Below the pieces are notes generated by a model that had not been told where the DNA came from, ran no database searches, and saw nothing but the letters and a program-made list of their open reading frames with translations. Below, one piece after another: positions 53,564 through 62,620 of a stretch of DNA of 64,000 nt. How positions within the stretch are numbered: the first letter of the stretch is position 1; every line of letters starts with the position of its first letter. The position numbers were made by a program, and so were the translations under genes. The DNA comes from Pseudotamlana haliotis (lineage in GTDB: Bacteria > Bacteroidota > Bacteroidia > Flavobacteriales > Flavobacteriaceae), in the NCBI RefSeq assembly GCF_008806375.1, contig NZ_WAAT01000022.1, positions 204,162 through 268,161 on the forward strand, read 5' to 3'.

Positions 53564-54316
53564 CTATGCGTTTACTTCTTCCTTAATCCAGTCGTAACCT
53601 CTTTCTTCAAGCTCGTGCGCTAATTCTTTTCCACCAGATTTTACAATACGTCCGTTGTGTAAAACGTGTACAAAATCAGGTACGATATAATCTAATAAAC
53701 GTTGGTAGTGTGTGATTACTACAACAGCATTGTCTTTACTTTTTAATTTATTAACACCATTGGCAACAATACGAAGGGCATCAATATCTAACCCTGAATC
53801 GGTTTCATCAAGAATAGCCAATTTTGGTTCTAGCATCGCCATTTGGAAAATCTCATTACGTTTTTTCTCACCACCCGAAAAACCTTCGTTAAGTGAACGT
53901 GATAAAAATTTACGATCGATTTCTAGTAATTCAGCTTTATCGCGGATAAGTTTAAGCATGTCTTTTGCAGGCATGTCTTCTAATCCTTTAGCTTTTCTAG
54001 ATTCGTTGATGGCTGTTTTAATGAAGTTAGTCACAGAAACACCAGGAATTTCAACTGGGTATTGGAACGATAAAAAGATGCCTTTGTGGGCACGTTCTTC
54101 AGCAGCTAATTCTTCAATATCTTCACCTTCAAAAAATATTTTTCCATCGGTTACTTCATATTCTTCTTTTCCAGCTACCACAGATGATAGTGTACTTTTA
54201 CCTGAACCGTTTGGTCCCATGATGGCATGAACTTCTCCTGGTTTCACCTCAAGGTTAATCCCTTTTAAAATGTTTTTATCCTCAACACTTGCGTGTAAAT
54301 TCTCAATTTTTAACAT
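53564..54316 (-). CDS. sufC: Fe-S cluster assembly ATPase SufC
   Basis: An ABC-type ATPase driving SufBCD. Walker A GPNGSGKST, the SufC-type signature NEGFSGGEKKRNEI and Walker B LAILDETDSGLD are all present, and VVVITHYQRLLDYI gives the H-loop. The 250-residue length is normal. It starts two bases from the preceding lipoprotein gene, implying coupling. Confidence 0.97.
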   Translation of the reverse strand: MLKIENLHASVEDKNILKGINLEVKPGEVHAIMGPNGSGKSTLSSVVAGKEEYEVTDGKIFFEGEDIEELAAEERAHKGIFLSFQYPVEIPGVSVTNFIKTAINESRKAKGLEDMPAKDMLKLIRDKAELLEIDRKFLSRSLNEGFSGGEKKRNEIFQMAMLEPKLAILDETDSGLDIDALRIVANGVNKLKSKDNAVVVITHYQRLLDYIVPDFVHVLHNGRIVKSGGKELAHELEERGYDWIKEEVNA

Positions 54317-54317
54317 A

Positions 54318-54710
54318 CTATTGGTTTCCTAATTTTACAATGTTGTTGGTTTCTTTAGAAGCGGGTTTTACGTTTATAATTTCAACGATTTCCACCTTAT
54401 TCTCCCAAAGAATAACATCATCTTTTTGATCTGTAACTTTTCCTTTTATCTCGACTTGAACCATATCAGTTGGTTCGGTTTTGATTTTATCTGCTTGCGC
54501 TACAAGCGCTTTTAATTGTCCTGAATCTAGCACCCCATAAATAGTGTTATGTGATTGCAGAACGCCAGCACCTTCGAAATACACAAAATCACCTTTTATA
54601 GTAGTGAGTTCGTTTTCGCTATAAGTTGCTGTAGTTTCCTCTGGTTTAGATTCGTTTTTACAACTTATAAATGCTGTTAGAATTAATGTGATAAAAAATA
54701 ATTTTCTCAT
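54318..54710 (-). CDS. small lipoprotein of unknown function in the suf operon
   Basis: A 130-residue protein with a clear lipoprotein signal, lipobox AFISC (Cys17). It is followed by an acidic linker and a small beta-rich domain with an OB-like run of strands (TIYGVLDSGQLKALV, MVQVEIKGKVTDQKDD, ENKVEIVEIINV). It lies between sufB and sufC, which is odd for an envelope protein among cytosolic assembly factors. No family name is known to me. Confidence 0.75.
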   Translation of the reverse strand: MRKLFFITLILTAFISCKNESKPEETTATYSENELTTIKGDFVYFEGAGVLQSHNTIYGVLDSGQLKALVAQADKIKTEPTDMVQVEIKGKVTDQKDDVILWENKVEIVEIINVKPASKETNNIVKLGNQ

Positions 54711-54772
54711 TTTGAATGGGTTTTAACTTAAAACGACACTTTAACTAACTAAGTGTGTTCTCGTTAAAAAAA

Positions 54773-56221
54773 TTATCCTACACTTCCTTCTAAACTAATT
54801 TCTAATAATTTTTGGGCTTCAACAGCAAATTCCATTGGGAGTTTGTTTAAAACCTCTTTGCTAAATCCATTCACAATTAAGGCGATGGCTTTTTCGGTAT
54901 CGATACCACGTTGGTTACAATAGAAAATTTGGTCTTCACCAATTTTACTCGTTGTTGCTTCGTGTTCGATTTTAGCCGATTTATTTTTGGCTTCAATGTA
55001 CGGGAAGGTATGCGCACCACATTCGTTACCCATTAATAAACTATCACATTGTGAAAAGTTTCGAGCATTTTCGGCGCGTGACCCTATTTGTACTAAACCA
55101 CGGTAACTGTTTTGAGATTTCCCGGCTGAAATACCTTTAGAAATAATGGTCGATTTGGTGTTTTTCCCCAAATGAATCATTTTCGTTCCCGTATCAGCTT
55201 GTTGATAATTGTTTGTTACGGCAATCGAGTAAAACTCACCAACCGAATTATCACCTTTTAAGATACAAGAAGGGTATTTCCAGGTTACTGCAGATCCTGT
55301 CTCCACTTGTGTCCAAGAGATTTTAGCGTTTTTCTCGCATAAACCACGTTTGGTTACAAAGTTGTAAACCCCACCTTTACCTTCAGCATTTCCAGGGAAC
55401 CAGTTTTGTACTGTTGAATATTTAATTTCAGCATCGTCTAAAGCAATAAGCTCTACAACGGCGGCGTGTAATTGGTTTTCATCACGACTTGGCGCGGTAC
55501 AACCTTCTAGGTAACTTACGTAACTCCCTTCATCAGCAACCACTAAAGTACGTTCAAATTGTCCGGTACCAGCTTGGTTGATTCTAAAGTAAGTCGATAA
55601 TTCCATTGGGCATTTTACGCCTTTAGGAATGTAGCAAAAAGAACCATCACTAAATACGGCCGAATTTAAGGCTGCGTAGAAGTTATCTTTTTGAGGAACT
55701 ACGGTTCCTAAATATTTTCTAACTAATTCTGGATGCTCTTTAATTGCTTCAGAAATACTCATGAAAATAATACCTTTTTCACCAAGTGTTTTCTTGAATG
55801 TTGTTGCTACTGAAACCGAATCAACTACCACATCCATAGCAACACCGGCTAATTTCTTTTGTTCATCGAGTGAAATCCCTAGTTTTGCGAAAGTTTCCAG
55901 TAATTCTGGGTCAACCTCGTCAATGCTATCGTATTTTGGTTTGCTGTTTGGTGCAGAATAGTATGAAATGGCTTGAAAATCTGGTTTGGTATAATGCACG
56001 TTTGCCCATTCTGGCTCGGTCATTTCTTTCCAAACTCTAAACGCTTCAAGTCTCCAGTCTGTCATCCATTGTGGCTCCTCTTTCTTTTTAGAAATGGCAC
56101 GCACGATATCTTCATTTAAACCAATTGGAAATGTATCAGACTCTATATCGGTATAAAACCCGTATTCGTATTCTTTGGTTTTTAGCTCTTCGCGTAAATC
56201 ATCCTCGGTATACTTGCTCAT
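54773..56221 (-). CDS. sufB: Fe-S cluster assembly scaffold SufB
   Basis: The main scaffold subunit on which clusters are built. At 482 residues it has SufB hallmarks: the N-terminal [18 protein letters not shown] segment ([12 protein letters not shown]), [20 protein letters not shown], the conserved [13 protein letters not shown] with the functional Cys, and the C-terminal [21 protein letters not shown]. The 62-base gap to the lipoprotein gene has no repeat. The IVS-like element X lies just upstream. Confidence 0.97.
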   Translation of the reverse strand: MSKYTEDDLREELKTKEYEYGFYTDIESDTFPIGLNEDIVRAISKKKEEPQWMTDWRLEAFRVWKEMTEPEWANVHYTKPDFQAISYYSAPNSKPKYDSIDEVDPELLETFAKLGISLDEQKKLAGVAMDVVVDSVSVATTFKKTLGEKGIIFMSISEAIKEHPELVRKYLGTVVPQKDNFYAALNSAVFSDGSFCYIPKGVKCPMELSTYFRINQAGTGQFERTLVVADEGSYVSYLEGCTAPSRDENQLHAAVVELIALDDAEIKYSTVQNWFPGNAEGKGGVYNFVTKRGLCEKNAKISWTQVETGSAVTWKYPSCILKGDNSVGEFYSIAVTNNYQQADTGTKMIHLGKNTKSTIISKGISAGKSQNSYRGLVQIGSRAENARNFSQCDSLLMGNECGAHTFPYIEAKNKSAKIEHEATTSKIGEDQIFYCNQRGIDTEKAIALIVNGFSKEVLNKLPMEFAVEAQKLLEISLEGSVG

Positions 56222-56237
56222 ATATCTTTGTAAAATA

Positions 56238-56669
56238 GTTTGTAAAGTTGAAAGTTATAAAGTTGAGGTTAAGTACTTTATTAAGCCACTTAACAATTTA
56301 GAAACTTCGTTTACTTTTAACTTTAATTTTTCAAATTGCTCATTTGTAATATATTCAATATCAAAACTCAAATACAATTGAGATCGAAATTCTCCAGCTG
56401 ATGCTTTTGCTATGTATAAAAAACGAATGAACTCTTTTGTTGTTTCTCTTTCAAATCCTTCAGCTATATTCGAAGAGATTGAAATGCTTGATCTTCTTAT
56501 TTGATCTCTTAACCCAAAATCTTTGGAAAAAGAAGTGTTGTTATTTGTTAACTTATAAATTTCGGAGTTTAATTCTCTTGCTTTTTGCCATGAAATTATT
56601 TCTTCAAAAGTATTAAACTTAGCCATCTATTAAATTACTTTTCTACTTTATAACGTTCAACATTCAAAC
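56238..56669. mobile_element. IVS-like inverted-repeat element X between sufA and sufB
   Basis: Left arm 56238-56266 (GTTTGTAAAGTTGAAAGTTATAAAG onward, up to GTTGA) and right arm 56642-56669 are reverse complements at about 20 of 24 core positions, including an exact ten-base block GTTATAAAGT. They enclose the second four-helix-bundle ORF, whose stop codon falls inside the left arm. A transcript would fold into a stem of about 24 bp closing a loop of roughly 375 bases. Confidence 0.65.
56255..56626 (-). CDS. four-helix-bundle protein, 23S rRNA intervening-sequence protein family
   Basis: A 123-residue protein of the same family as 53137-53526. Visible motifs are FEEIISWQKARELN, LRDQIRRSSISISSNIAEGF with ER, RFLYIAKASAGEFRSQLY and FDIEYITNEQFEKL. 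The two copies are too different to be a recent tandem duplication, so they may have arrived separately. It lies between sufA and sufB in the same direction. It is basic overall, which would suit RNA binding; this is inference. Confidence 0.9.
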   Translation of the reverse strand: MAKFNTFEEIISWQKARELNSEIYKLTNNNTSFSKDFGLRDQIRRSSISISSNIAEGFERETTKEFIRFLYIAKASAGEFRSQLYLSFDIEYITNEQFEKLKLKVNEVSKLLSGLIKYLTSTL

Positions 56670-56676
56670 GCTTTGA

Positions 56677-57006
56677 TTATAACGAAAATGATTCGCCACA
56701 ACCACAAGTTCGGTTGGCGTTAGGGTTGTTAAAAACGAACCCAGTTCCATTCAAACCACCTGAATATTCTAAAGTGGTGCCTATTAAGTATAAAAAGCTC
56801 TTTTTGTCTACAATGATCTTAACCCCATTGTCTTCAAAAACTTTATCGTCGTCGTCTTGGGTTTTGTCAAATTTTAAATCGTAAGACAAACCAGAACAAC
56901 CACCGCTTTTAACACCAACGCGTACGTAATCTGTAGAGGCATCATAACCATCATCGGTCATCAGCTCTATGACTTTCTTTTTAGCCGTTTCAGAAACTTT
57001 TATCAT
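56677..57006 (-). CDS. sufA: A-type iron-sulfur carrier (SufA/IscA family)
   Basis: A 109-residue HesB/IscA-type protein that receives and delivers clusters. The three conserved cysteines are present: one in GGCSGLSY and two in the TCGCGESF C-terminus. It is the first gene of the suf operon. An unusually long leader of over 100 bases may separate it from the predicted start of transcription. Confidence 0.94.
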   Translation of the reverse strand: MIKVSETAKKKVIELMTDDGYDASTDYVRVGVKSGGCSGLSYDLKFDKTQDDDDKVFEDNGVKIIVDKKSFLYLIGTTLEYSGGLNGTGFVFNNPNANRTCGCGESFSL

Positions 57007-57127
57007 AATTTTTATTAGATTTTATCATGTAATATTTAATGTGATACATGCCATCTTAAAAGTTTTAGAATCAATCTATTAAAAAATATTTTTCGGTTTA
57101 ATTTAGAAAGATTCCAAAAACAGAGTG

Positions 57128-57135
57128 CAAATATA
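57128..57135 (-). promoter_or_regulatory. putative -7 element for the suf operon (TATATTTG)
   Basis: Reading the minus strand, 57135 to 57128 is TATATTTG, an exact TAnnTTTG match 121 bases before sufA. No TTG at the usual distance was found, so the match is only moderate support. Confidence 0.35.
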
Positions 57136-57445
57136 CAATATAAGTCATGCATTACCATGTAACCTAACATTATATTAGTATATAGTTTTATAGTTTTTTG
57201 TTATTGTTTGTGAATTAGGGAATTTTTAAAGAATTTATAATCAGATAGCGGAAGTGCCCTGTTTTTTTGAAATCAAATTTTCGTCATTTAAGACGTTTTA
57301 TGCTTGTTTTTTATTTCCGTGGAAGTGTAAACCGAAGCGTTTTGGGGCTTTAGTATTGTAGTCTATCTATTTGTTATTTAGATATATAATTTCCTTGGTG
57401 TGTTGTGATTTCGGTTTTTTAGCGCCGTTGTAAGCTATTTTATGT

Positions 57446-57470
57446 GGTCTTGAAACAAGTTCAGGGTGAC
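57446..57470. repeat. short repeat-like palindrome
   Basis: GGTCTTGAAACAAGTTCAGG and the GTGAC that follows contain an imperfect palindrome (TTGAAAC...AAGTTCA). It resembles short repeats with the core CCTGAACTTGTTTCAGG that are common between flavobacterial genes. Only the local palindrome is seen directly. Confidence 0.4.
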
Positions 57471-57555
57471 ATTAGTAATGCCGTTACAAAATGGGTAGCT
57501 CACTATGTAAACCTGATGTTTTTTAATAAAGGTAGTAAAAACGAAAATTGCTTCT

Positions 57556-57563
57556 TATTTTTG
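57556..57563 (+). promoter_or_regulatory. putative -7 element for thiL (TATTTTTG)
   Basis: Exact TAnnTTTG match only four bases before the thiL ATG, which would give a leaderless or nearly leaderless mRNA, as also suggested for panD. Confidence 0.4.
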
Positions 57564-57567
57564 CAGC

Positions 57568-58614
57568 ATGATAGAAGATAAAAACCCACAAAGAACACAG
57601 TTGAGTGATTTAGGTGAATTTGGATTAATAGATCACTTAACCCAGCATTTCAAGATTAAACAAAGCTCTACGTTGAAAGGTATTGGAGACGATGCTGCTG
57701 TTTTAGATTTTGGTAAAAAACGTGTTGTCGTGACCACAGATTTGTTGGTGGAAGGGGTGCATTTTGATTTGAGTTATGTGCCGTTGAAGCATTTAGGTTA
57801 CAAGTCGATTGTGGTAAATTTATCTGATGTTTATGCTATGAATGCCGAAGCTACTCAGGTTACGGTTTCTATTGCGGTTTCTAATCGTTTTCCTTTAGAA
57901 GCTTTAGAAGAAATTTATGCAGGAATAGAAACTGCGGCCAATGTTTATGGTATTGATGTTATTGGTGGGGATACAACGTCGTCAACAACTGGATTACTTA
58001 TTTCTGTAACAGCTATGGGTACGGTTGATGCCGAAAAAGAAGTGTATAGAAATGGTGCAAAACCAAATGATTTACTTGTTGTTTCTGGTGATGTTGGTGC
58101 TGCTTATATGGGCTTACAAGTTTTAGAGCGTGAAAAGGAAGTTTACAAGGTAAACCCAAATAATCAACCTGATTTAGAGCCTTATACTTATATTATTGAA
58201 AGACAGTTAAAACCTGAAGCGCGAAAAGATATTCCGCAATTATTAGCTGAATTGGATGTGAAGCCTACGGCTATGATAGATATTAGCGATGGTTTATCTT
58301 CTGAAATTATTCACATTTGCAAACAAAGTGAGGTCGGTTGTGATCTTTACGAAGAAAAAATTCCGTTAGATCCTCAAGTCATTTCTACCTGTGAGGAGTT
58401 TGATATAGACAGTACAACTGTGGCGTTAAATGGTGGAGAAGATTATGAGTTATTATTCACAATTTCTCAAGATGATTATGCTAAAATTAAAGCCAATCCA
58501 CATCTTACCGTGATAGGGCATATCAAGCAGGCAAGCGAGGGGTTACATTTGGTAACACGAGCTGACACGCGAATTCCTATTAAAGCGCAAGGTTGGAAAA
58601 ATTTTAATGACTAA
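57568..58614 (+). CDS. thiL: thiamine-monophosphate kinase
   Basis: Phosphorylates TMP to the cofactor TPP. Family features: GDDAAVLDFG near residue 40, the substrate/metal region VVNLSDVYAMNAEATQ, the GGDTTSS motif, ISDGLSSEIIHIC, and NGGEDYELLFT near the C-terminus. At 348 residues it is standard. No other thiamine gene is near. Confidence 0.95.
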   Translation: MIEDKNPQRTQLSDLGEFGLIDHLTQHFKIKQSSTLKGIGDDAAVLDFGKKRVVVTTDLLVEGVHFDLSYVPLKHLGYKSIVVNLSDVYAMNAEATQVTVSIAVSNRFPLEALEEIYAGIETAANVYGIDVIGGDTTSSTTGLLISVTAMGTVDAEKEVYRNGAKPNDLLVVSGDVGAAYMGLQVLEREKEVYKVNPNNQPDLEPYTYIIERQLKPEARKDIPQLLAELDVKPTAMIDISDGLSSEIIHICKQSEVGCDLYEEKIPLDPQVISTCEEFDIDSTTVALNGGEDYELLFTISQDDYAKIKANPHLTVIGHIKQASEGLHLVTRADTRIPIKAQGWKNFND

Positions 58615-58662
58615 GCTGTATTGAAAGCAAGCTGTTTTTAAGGGAAGATGTTGTGGTGCTTG

Positions 58663-58941
58663 CTAAACGTGCTGATAGATTGTGGTGCTATTAATTGCTT
58701 TTTCTTTTAACCGTTCTGTTTTAGAGTTATAAACACGCTCTAATATCACATTGATTTCTCGAAACGTTGGTGTGAGTTCGGTTAAGTTCCCGTTACTATC
58801 GGTTGTTAATTCCTTTTTACAATTTTTACAGGTGTACTCTTTGACATGAGAAGTTACATTCTTAGTTACTTGATACTCATGACCAAAAAGTGAGCAATAC
58901 ACTTTTGGTATTAAAGCCATTTTGTTAGACGTTGTTTTCAT
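58663..58941 (-). CDS. small protein with C-terminal zinc-ribbon-like motif
   Basis: A 92-residue protein with a CSLFGHEYQVTK segment followed by YTCKNCKKELT. The Cys and His residues (Cys-x4-His, Cys-x2-Cys) could make one zinc site, as in small DUF1660-like proteins, though that match is a guess. A second methionine (MALIPKVYC, start 58920) is also a possible start. Function unknown. Confidence 0.6.
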   Translation of the reverse strand: MKTTSNKMALIPKVYCSLFGHEYQVTKNVTSHVKEYTCKNCKKELTTDSNGNLTELTPTFREINVILERVYNSKTERLKEKAINSTTIYQHV

Positions 58942-59006
58942 GTTTTTTTGATTTGGATTGCTTTAAATATAAAAAGAAAACCCAATAACACGACAAAAAG
59001 CAGCTA

Positions 59007-59780
59007 TTATTCGATGAAATGCACTAGTTCTTGTAGTAATTCACTTTCGTTTTCGATAAACGACATATGTCCGTCTGGAAATTCTATAAATCTCACTTGA
59101 GAATCTTCAACTTCTTCCAGAAGGGCTTCGTGGTTTAAAACGGGGTCTTTTTTGCCAGCAATCATCATTTTTTTGAAGGGTGTAAAGTGTAATAGGGCTT
59201 CTCGATTATCTCTAATTTTCATACCTTCTAATGCGGCTACAATGCCTTGAAGTGGTGTTTGTTTAGCTTCACTAATGAGTGCTTTTATTTCCTCTTTAAA
59301 AAGTTTTCGATTTTTCGGTCGGAATAAATTTGTGATTGCAATCCTAATAAAGGTTTCGTGACTTTTTTTTACGGTTACAATCGTACGATCTCTATTGATT
59401 TGTTTTTCAGGAGAATCTGAACGTGCTGTTGAGTTCAGTAAACAAAGTCCTTTTAGGTTGTCGGGGTGTTTTTCCGCGAAAGCGAGTGCCACATAACCAC
59501 CCATAGAGTGCCCGATAAACGTGGAGCGTCTAATACGAAGATTTTTAAGAACGAACTCAACGGCTTCTGCCATTTGTTCCATGGTGTGTACATAGCCTAG
59601 ACAGCCTGTTTGTCCGTGACCCAATAAATCAATGCAAATAACACGGTGTTTTTTTGAGAGTTCTGGAGCGAGTTTTTTCCATATTTTGGTGCTTTCTAAA
59701 AAGCCGTGAAGAAGCACTATGGCATGACCTTTACCTGAATCGGTGTAGTGAATGTTTGTGCCTTTAAATTCTAAAACCAT
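59007..59780 (-). CDS. alpha/beta-hydrolase
   Basis: A 257-residue cytoplasmic hydrolase of the classic fold. The oxyanion segment is LLHGFLES, the nucleophile is Ser92 in GHSMGG, the acid is likely in AGKKDPVLN and the base His in FPDGHMSFIENE. It resembles the BioH/menaquinone-type and esterase subfamilies, and no specific substrate can be named. No cofactor genes adjoin it. Confidence 0.88.
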   Translation of the reverse strand: MVLEFKGTNIHYTDSGKGHAIVLLHGFLESTKIWKKLAPELSKKHRVICIDLLGHGQTGCLGYVHTMEQMAEAVEFVLKNLRIRRSTFIGHSMGGYVALAFAEKHPDNLKGLCLLNSTARSDSPEKQINRDRTIVTVKKSHETFIRIAITNLFRPKNRKLFKEEIKALISEAKQTPLQGIVAALEGMKIRDNREALLHFTPFKKMMIAGKKDPVLNHEALLEEVEDSQVRFIEFPDGHMSFIENESELLQELVHFIE

Positions 59781-59944
59781 AACGTCATTGTGTATTACAA
59801 ATATAAAAGATAGCTTTTACCTATTAATAAATATTAGGAGCATTATTTTTAGTTAAAAGACATCATCTCAAAAGTCATATGTAATAAAGGTTACACCCTG
59901 TTTTTCGAGTATAGTTGATATTTGCCAAATAAATTATAAGTGAT

Positions 59945-61624
59945 ATGAAAAAAATTATCGTGATAGGTGGTTTGTCAGCCGGACCTTCGGCAGCAGCAAA
60001 AGCAAGAAGAGAAGATGAGCAAGCAGAGATTATTTTGTTTGAAAAGGGTGCTAATATTAGTTATGCTACCTGTGGTATGCCTTATGCGTTTTCTGGAGTG
60101 ATTGAAAGTCGTGATAAATTAATGGTGGTTAAACCGGAATTATTGCAAAATCGATTTAATATCGATGTACGATTGAATGAAGAAATTGTAAATATCGATA
60201 CGGCTGCTAAATTGGTTTTTTCAAAAGATAAATCATACGCTTATGATAAACTCATTTTTGCAACAGGTGCACGATCGATAGTGCCTCCTATAGAAAATAT
60301 AAAATTGGCAAGTAATTGGTCTACTTGCCGTTCGATGCCCGATTTTGATAAAATCACGAAGTTAGGCCTAACAAGTGAATCAAAACACATTACCATTGTT
60401 GGTGCTGGGTTAATTGGCGTTGAAGTAGCTGAAAACTTAAGAGAAGCTGGTAAAAATGTGACTTTAATTGAAGGATCATCTCATGTATTAAATATGTGGC
60501 AGCAGAAATTCGGGAATTTTGCAGGAAATATTTTAGAGTCTGAAGGGATTGAAGTTTTAACAGAAACTTTAGTGTCTAAATTTGAAATTGATAAAGAAAG
60601 TAAAATTTTAGCGGTTGAAACAAAAGACGGAAAACGTATTGCTACAGATTTTGTCATACTAAGTACAGGTATTAAGCCAAATACAGATTTGTTGTTGACT
60701 GAAGGTGCTGAGGCTATTGCCAATGGTGCATTGAAAGTCAATGACTTTATGGAAACATCTATAAAGGATGTTTATGCGGCTGGTGATAACATTTCTTTAA
60801 AGAATCTTCAAACCAATACCTATGATTATTTTCCGTTAGGAACTCATTCTAATAAGGCAGGGCGTGCTGCTGGAGCTAATGCTGTTCAAGGAAATACCGT
60901 AGCGTTTTATGGGGCTTATAAAACCGCTATTGTCAAAGTTTTTGGTTATACACTAGCAAGAACCGGCATGAATCCTACGTTTTTAAAAGAAAAAGGCATT
61001 GCTTTTAAAACGGTTTTAACCGTGGCTGGAGCGACACCTGGGTATTACCCTGGGCAGAAAGACTTGATTACTGAAATTTATTATCATGCCGAAACCGAAG
61101 AAATTTTAGGTGCAGAATTATTTGGAGAAATAGGTGTAGATAAGCGTGTTGACGTTTTAAGTACTGCTATTTATGCGAAGTTGAAAATAAGCGATTTGTC
61201 TCAGTTAGATTTGGCCTATGCACCGCCATTTTCACCGGCTAAAGATCCTGTTGTGGTGACTAGCTTTGTTGCTCAAAATATGATTAGTGGTAAGAGTGAG
61301 CAAATCTCTGTGGAAGCTTTAGAGGACTTGATGGATCAGGATTTAAATCATGATTACTTGCTGTTAGATGCGAGAACAGAGAAAGAATATGAAAAAGGTA
61401 CTATTCCTGGGGCTTTAAATTATCCTTTGGATGCTATTCGAGATCATATTGATTTTATTAAAAACCAAGATAAGGACGTGATCATATTTTGTCAAAAGGG
61501 TATGAGAGGTTATCTAGCTGAATTAATTCTGAGAAACAATGGTATCAAAACAGTTAAGAACCTTGCTGGTGGGTTTAAAATTTGGGAAATGTATAGTGAT
61601 AAGGTTGAATTGGTTGGTGAATAA
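59945..61624 (+). CDS. CoA-disulfide reductase-like flavoprotein fused to rhodanese domain
   Basis: A 559-residue FAD/NAD(P)H-dependent disulfide reductase of the CoADR/NADH-peroxidase group with a C-terminal rhodanese domain. The FAD motif (VIGGLSAGPSAAAKARR) begins the chain, and the redox Cys is Cys43 in SYATCGMPYAFSG, exactly the CoADR position. The NAD(P)-binding stretch is IVGAGLIGVEVAENL. The rhodanese part from about residue 455 has the active Cys516 in FCQKGMRGY. Such fusions reduce persulfides or polysulfides of CoA, so a role in sulfane-sulfur handling is likely. Confidence 0.93.
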   Translation: MKKIIVIGGLSAGPSAAAKARREDEQAEIILFEKGANISYATCGMPYAFSGVIESRDKLMVVKPELLQNRFNIDVRLNEEIVNIDTAAKLVFSKDKSYAYDKLIFATGARSIVPPIENIKLASNWSTCRSMPDFDKITKLGLTSESKHITIVGAGLIGVEVAENLREAGKNVTLIEGSSHVLNMWQQKFGNFAGNILESEGIEVLTETLVSKFEIDKESKILAVETKDGKRIATDFVILSTGIKPNTDLLLTEGAEAIANGALKVNDFMETSIKDVYAAGDNISLKNLQTNTYDYFPLGTHSNKAGRAAGANAVQGNTVAFYGAYKTAIVKVFGYTLARTGMNPTFLKEKGIAFKTVLTVAGATPGYYPGQKDLITEIYYHAETEEILGAELFGEIGVDKRVDVLSTAIYAKLKISDLSQLDLAYAPPFSPAKDPVVVTSFVAQNMISGKSEQISVEALEDLMDQDLNHDYLLLDARTEKEYEKGTIPGALNYPLDAIRDHIDFIKNQDKDVIIFCQKGMRGYLAELILRNNGIKTVKNLAGGFKIWEMYSDKVELVGE

Positions 61625-61650
61625 ATAATAGCGAATAGGTGTTTATATTG

Positions 61651-61836
61651 TTAAAGCTGACTTAGCAGGGCCTCGTATTCTTCAAAACGATGTTCACGTA
61701 TAGGGCGAATTTTAGGTTCTGTAGAAAAATGTAAAAGTAAGCAAGGGTTTATGGATTTGTATTTTATAACATATTCATAGCTTTCAAGCTCGTTGTTTTT
61801 AATGCGTTGCTTTATTTTATTGTGATAAGGATACAT
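61651..61836 (-). CDS. small conserved-looking protein of unknown function
   Basis: A 61-residue protein starting MYPYHNKIKQRIKN and ending with PKIRPIREHRFEEYEALLSQL. I recall similar short proteins from other flavobacteria but know no function. It is followed closely upstream (19 bases) by the ACT-like protein gene on the same strand, so the two may be cotranscribed. Confidence 0.7.
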   Translation of the reverse strand: MYPYHNKIKQRIKNNELESYEYVIKYKSINPCLLLHFSTEPKIRPIREHRFEEYEALLSQL

Positions 61837-61855
61837 GAAACAAAGTGGTAAAGCC

Positions 61856-62512
61856 TTAAGATTTCACACGTTTAATAGCTGTAAAGGCTTTATCTACATA
61901 TTCGTCTTCAACCAAAATAGTAAACTCATTGGTAGTTGAAATGACCTCGTACATCACGACACCATCCCAAGCCAAACGCTTAAAGAAATGGTAATACAAA
62001 CCTGCGATTTTAGAATTGTCTTGTGGTAAGTTAATGCTAATGGCCGATAAACCTTCTTGAACAGCTAATAGGGTTTCGTTTTTAAGTTCGCCTTTTATAA
62101 AATCGTTTAAACTGCTAGAGATAATGATGTTGCTTTCGTGAATCCCTCTGGTAAAAGTATAGAAGGGTTTAGATTCTATTTTAATGCGTTCCAAAATTTT
62201 GGAGTGATTATCAATAAGCGTATCTGAGTTTTTAACCGTAAAATCAGTGAGGTTTGAGCGTACAGTAATATCACCTAAATTCTGGATCGCTTTTTTCATT
62301 TTAAGCGAATTTGATAAAGTGGCTGGCGGATTATAACGGCGTAAGGCCATCATAATCGCTCCAGGTTTCACCTCCTTTTTAAGCATGTTACTTATAGGTT
62401 CCACCAGTTCTATGGCTAAAGCACTAAAGTTGATGATGTTTCGAGAGAGTGCTTCTTCTAAGTAGGGTTGCGTAATTAATATGTCTTCAACGCAATTTGA
62501 TACCGTTTTCAT
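61856..62512 (-). CDS. ACT-like regulatory protein, divergent from lysC
   Basis: A 218-residue protein whose C-terminal half (GLSAISINLPQDNSKIAGLY, then FTILVEDEYVDKAFTAIKRV) looks like an ACT amino-acid-binding domain. The N-terminal part is helical, with a possible DNA- or protein-binding region (SRNIINFSALAIELVEPI). It starts about 108 bases from the divergent aspartokinase gene, which suggests a regulator of aspartate-family amino-acid synthesis or a related ligand sensor. It lacks the kinase domain, so it is not a second aspartokinase. Function unproven. Confidence 0.65.
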   Translation of the reverse strand: MKTVSNCVEDILITQPYLEEALSRNIINFSALAIELVEPISNMLKKEVKPGAIMMALRRYNPPATLSNSLKMKKAIQNLGDITVRSNLTDFTVKNSDTLIDNHSKILERIKIESKPFYTFTRGIHESNIIISSSLNDFIKGELKNETLLAVQEGLSAISINLPQDNSKIAGLYYHFFKRLAWDGVVMYEVISTTNEFTILVEDEYVDKAFTAIKRVKS

Positions 62513-62620
62513 GAATACTAAATGTTAACTATTTAACAATATGTGTAAAAATAAACTTTTTTTTAAATAAACATAGTAGTTACCTAAATTAATTATAATT
62601 TCGCCCGCAAATTGATAGTC

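Larger units (their letters stand above)
57007..57567. other. 561-base intergenic region between suf operon and thiL
   Basis: Holds the divergent upstream regions of sufA and thiL. Within it are a minus-strand -7 candidate (57128-57135), a short repeat-like palindrome (57446-57470) and the thiL -7 box (57556-57563). The stretch 57180-57420 is AT-rich, with several runs of T. I see no ORF with coding character, no tRNA and no recognised riboswitch, including no clear TPP riboswitch. Confidence 0.5.

Noticed and set aside
53712..54230. 172-codon plus-strand frame opposite sufC
   Set aside because: The opposite strand carries all ABC ATPase motifs, so this frame is a shadow.
53096..56669. transposon or insertion sequence in the suf operon
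   Set aside because: No transposase and no clear target duplication; the inverted repeats match an rRNA-IVS-like layout better than IS ends.
57007..57567. possible TPP riboswitch upstream of thiL
   Set aside because: The spacer is long enough, but I found no TPP-aptamer core (CUGAGA and ACCUGAU-like blocks), and the -7 box sits almost at the ATG, leaving no leader.
61856..62512. second aspartokinase
   Set aside because: The ACT-like part is present, but the kinase motifs KFGGTS and the downstream core are missing.
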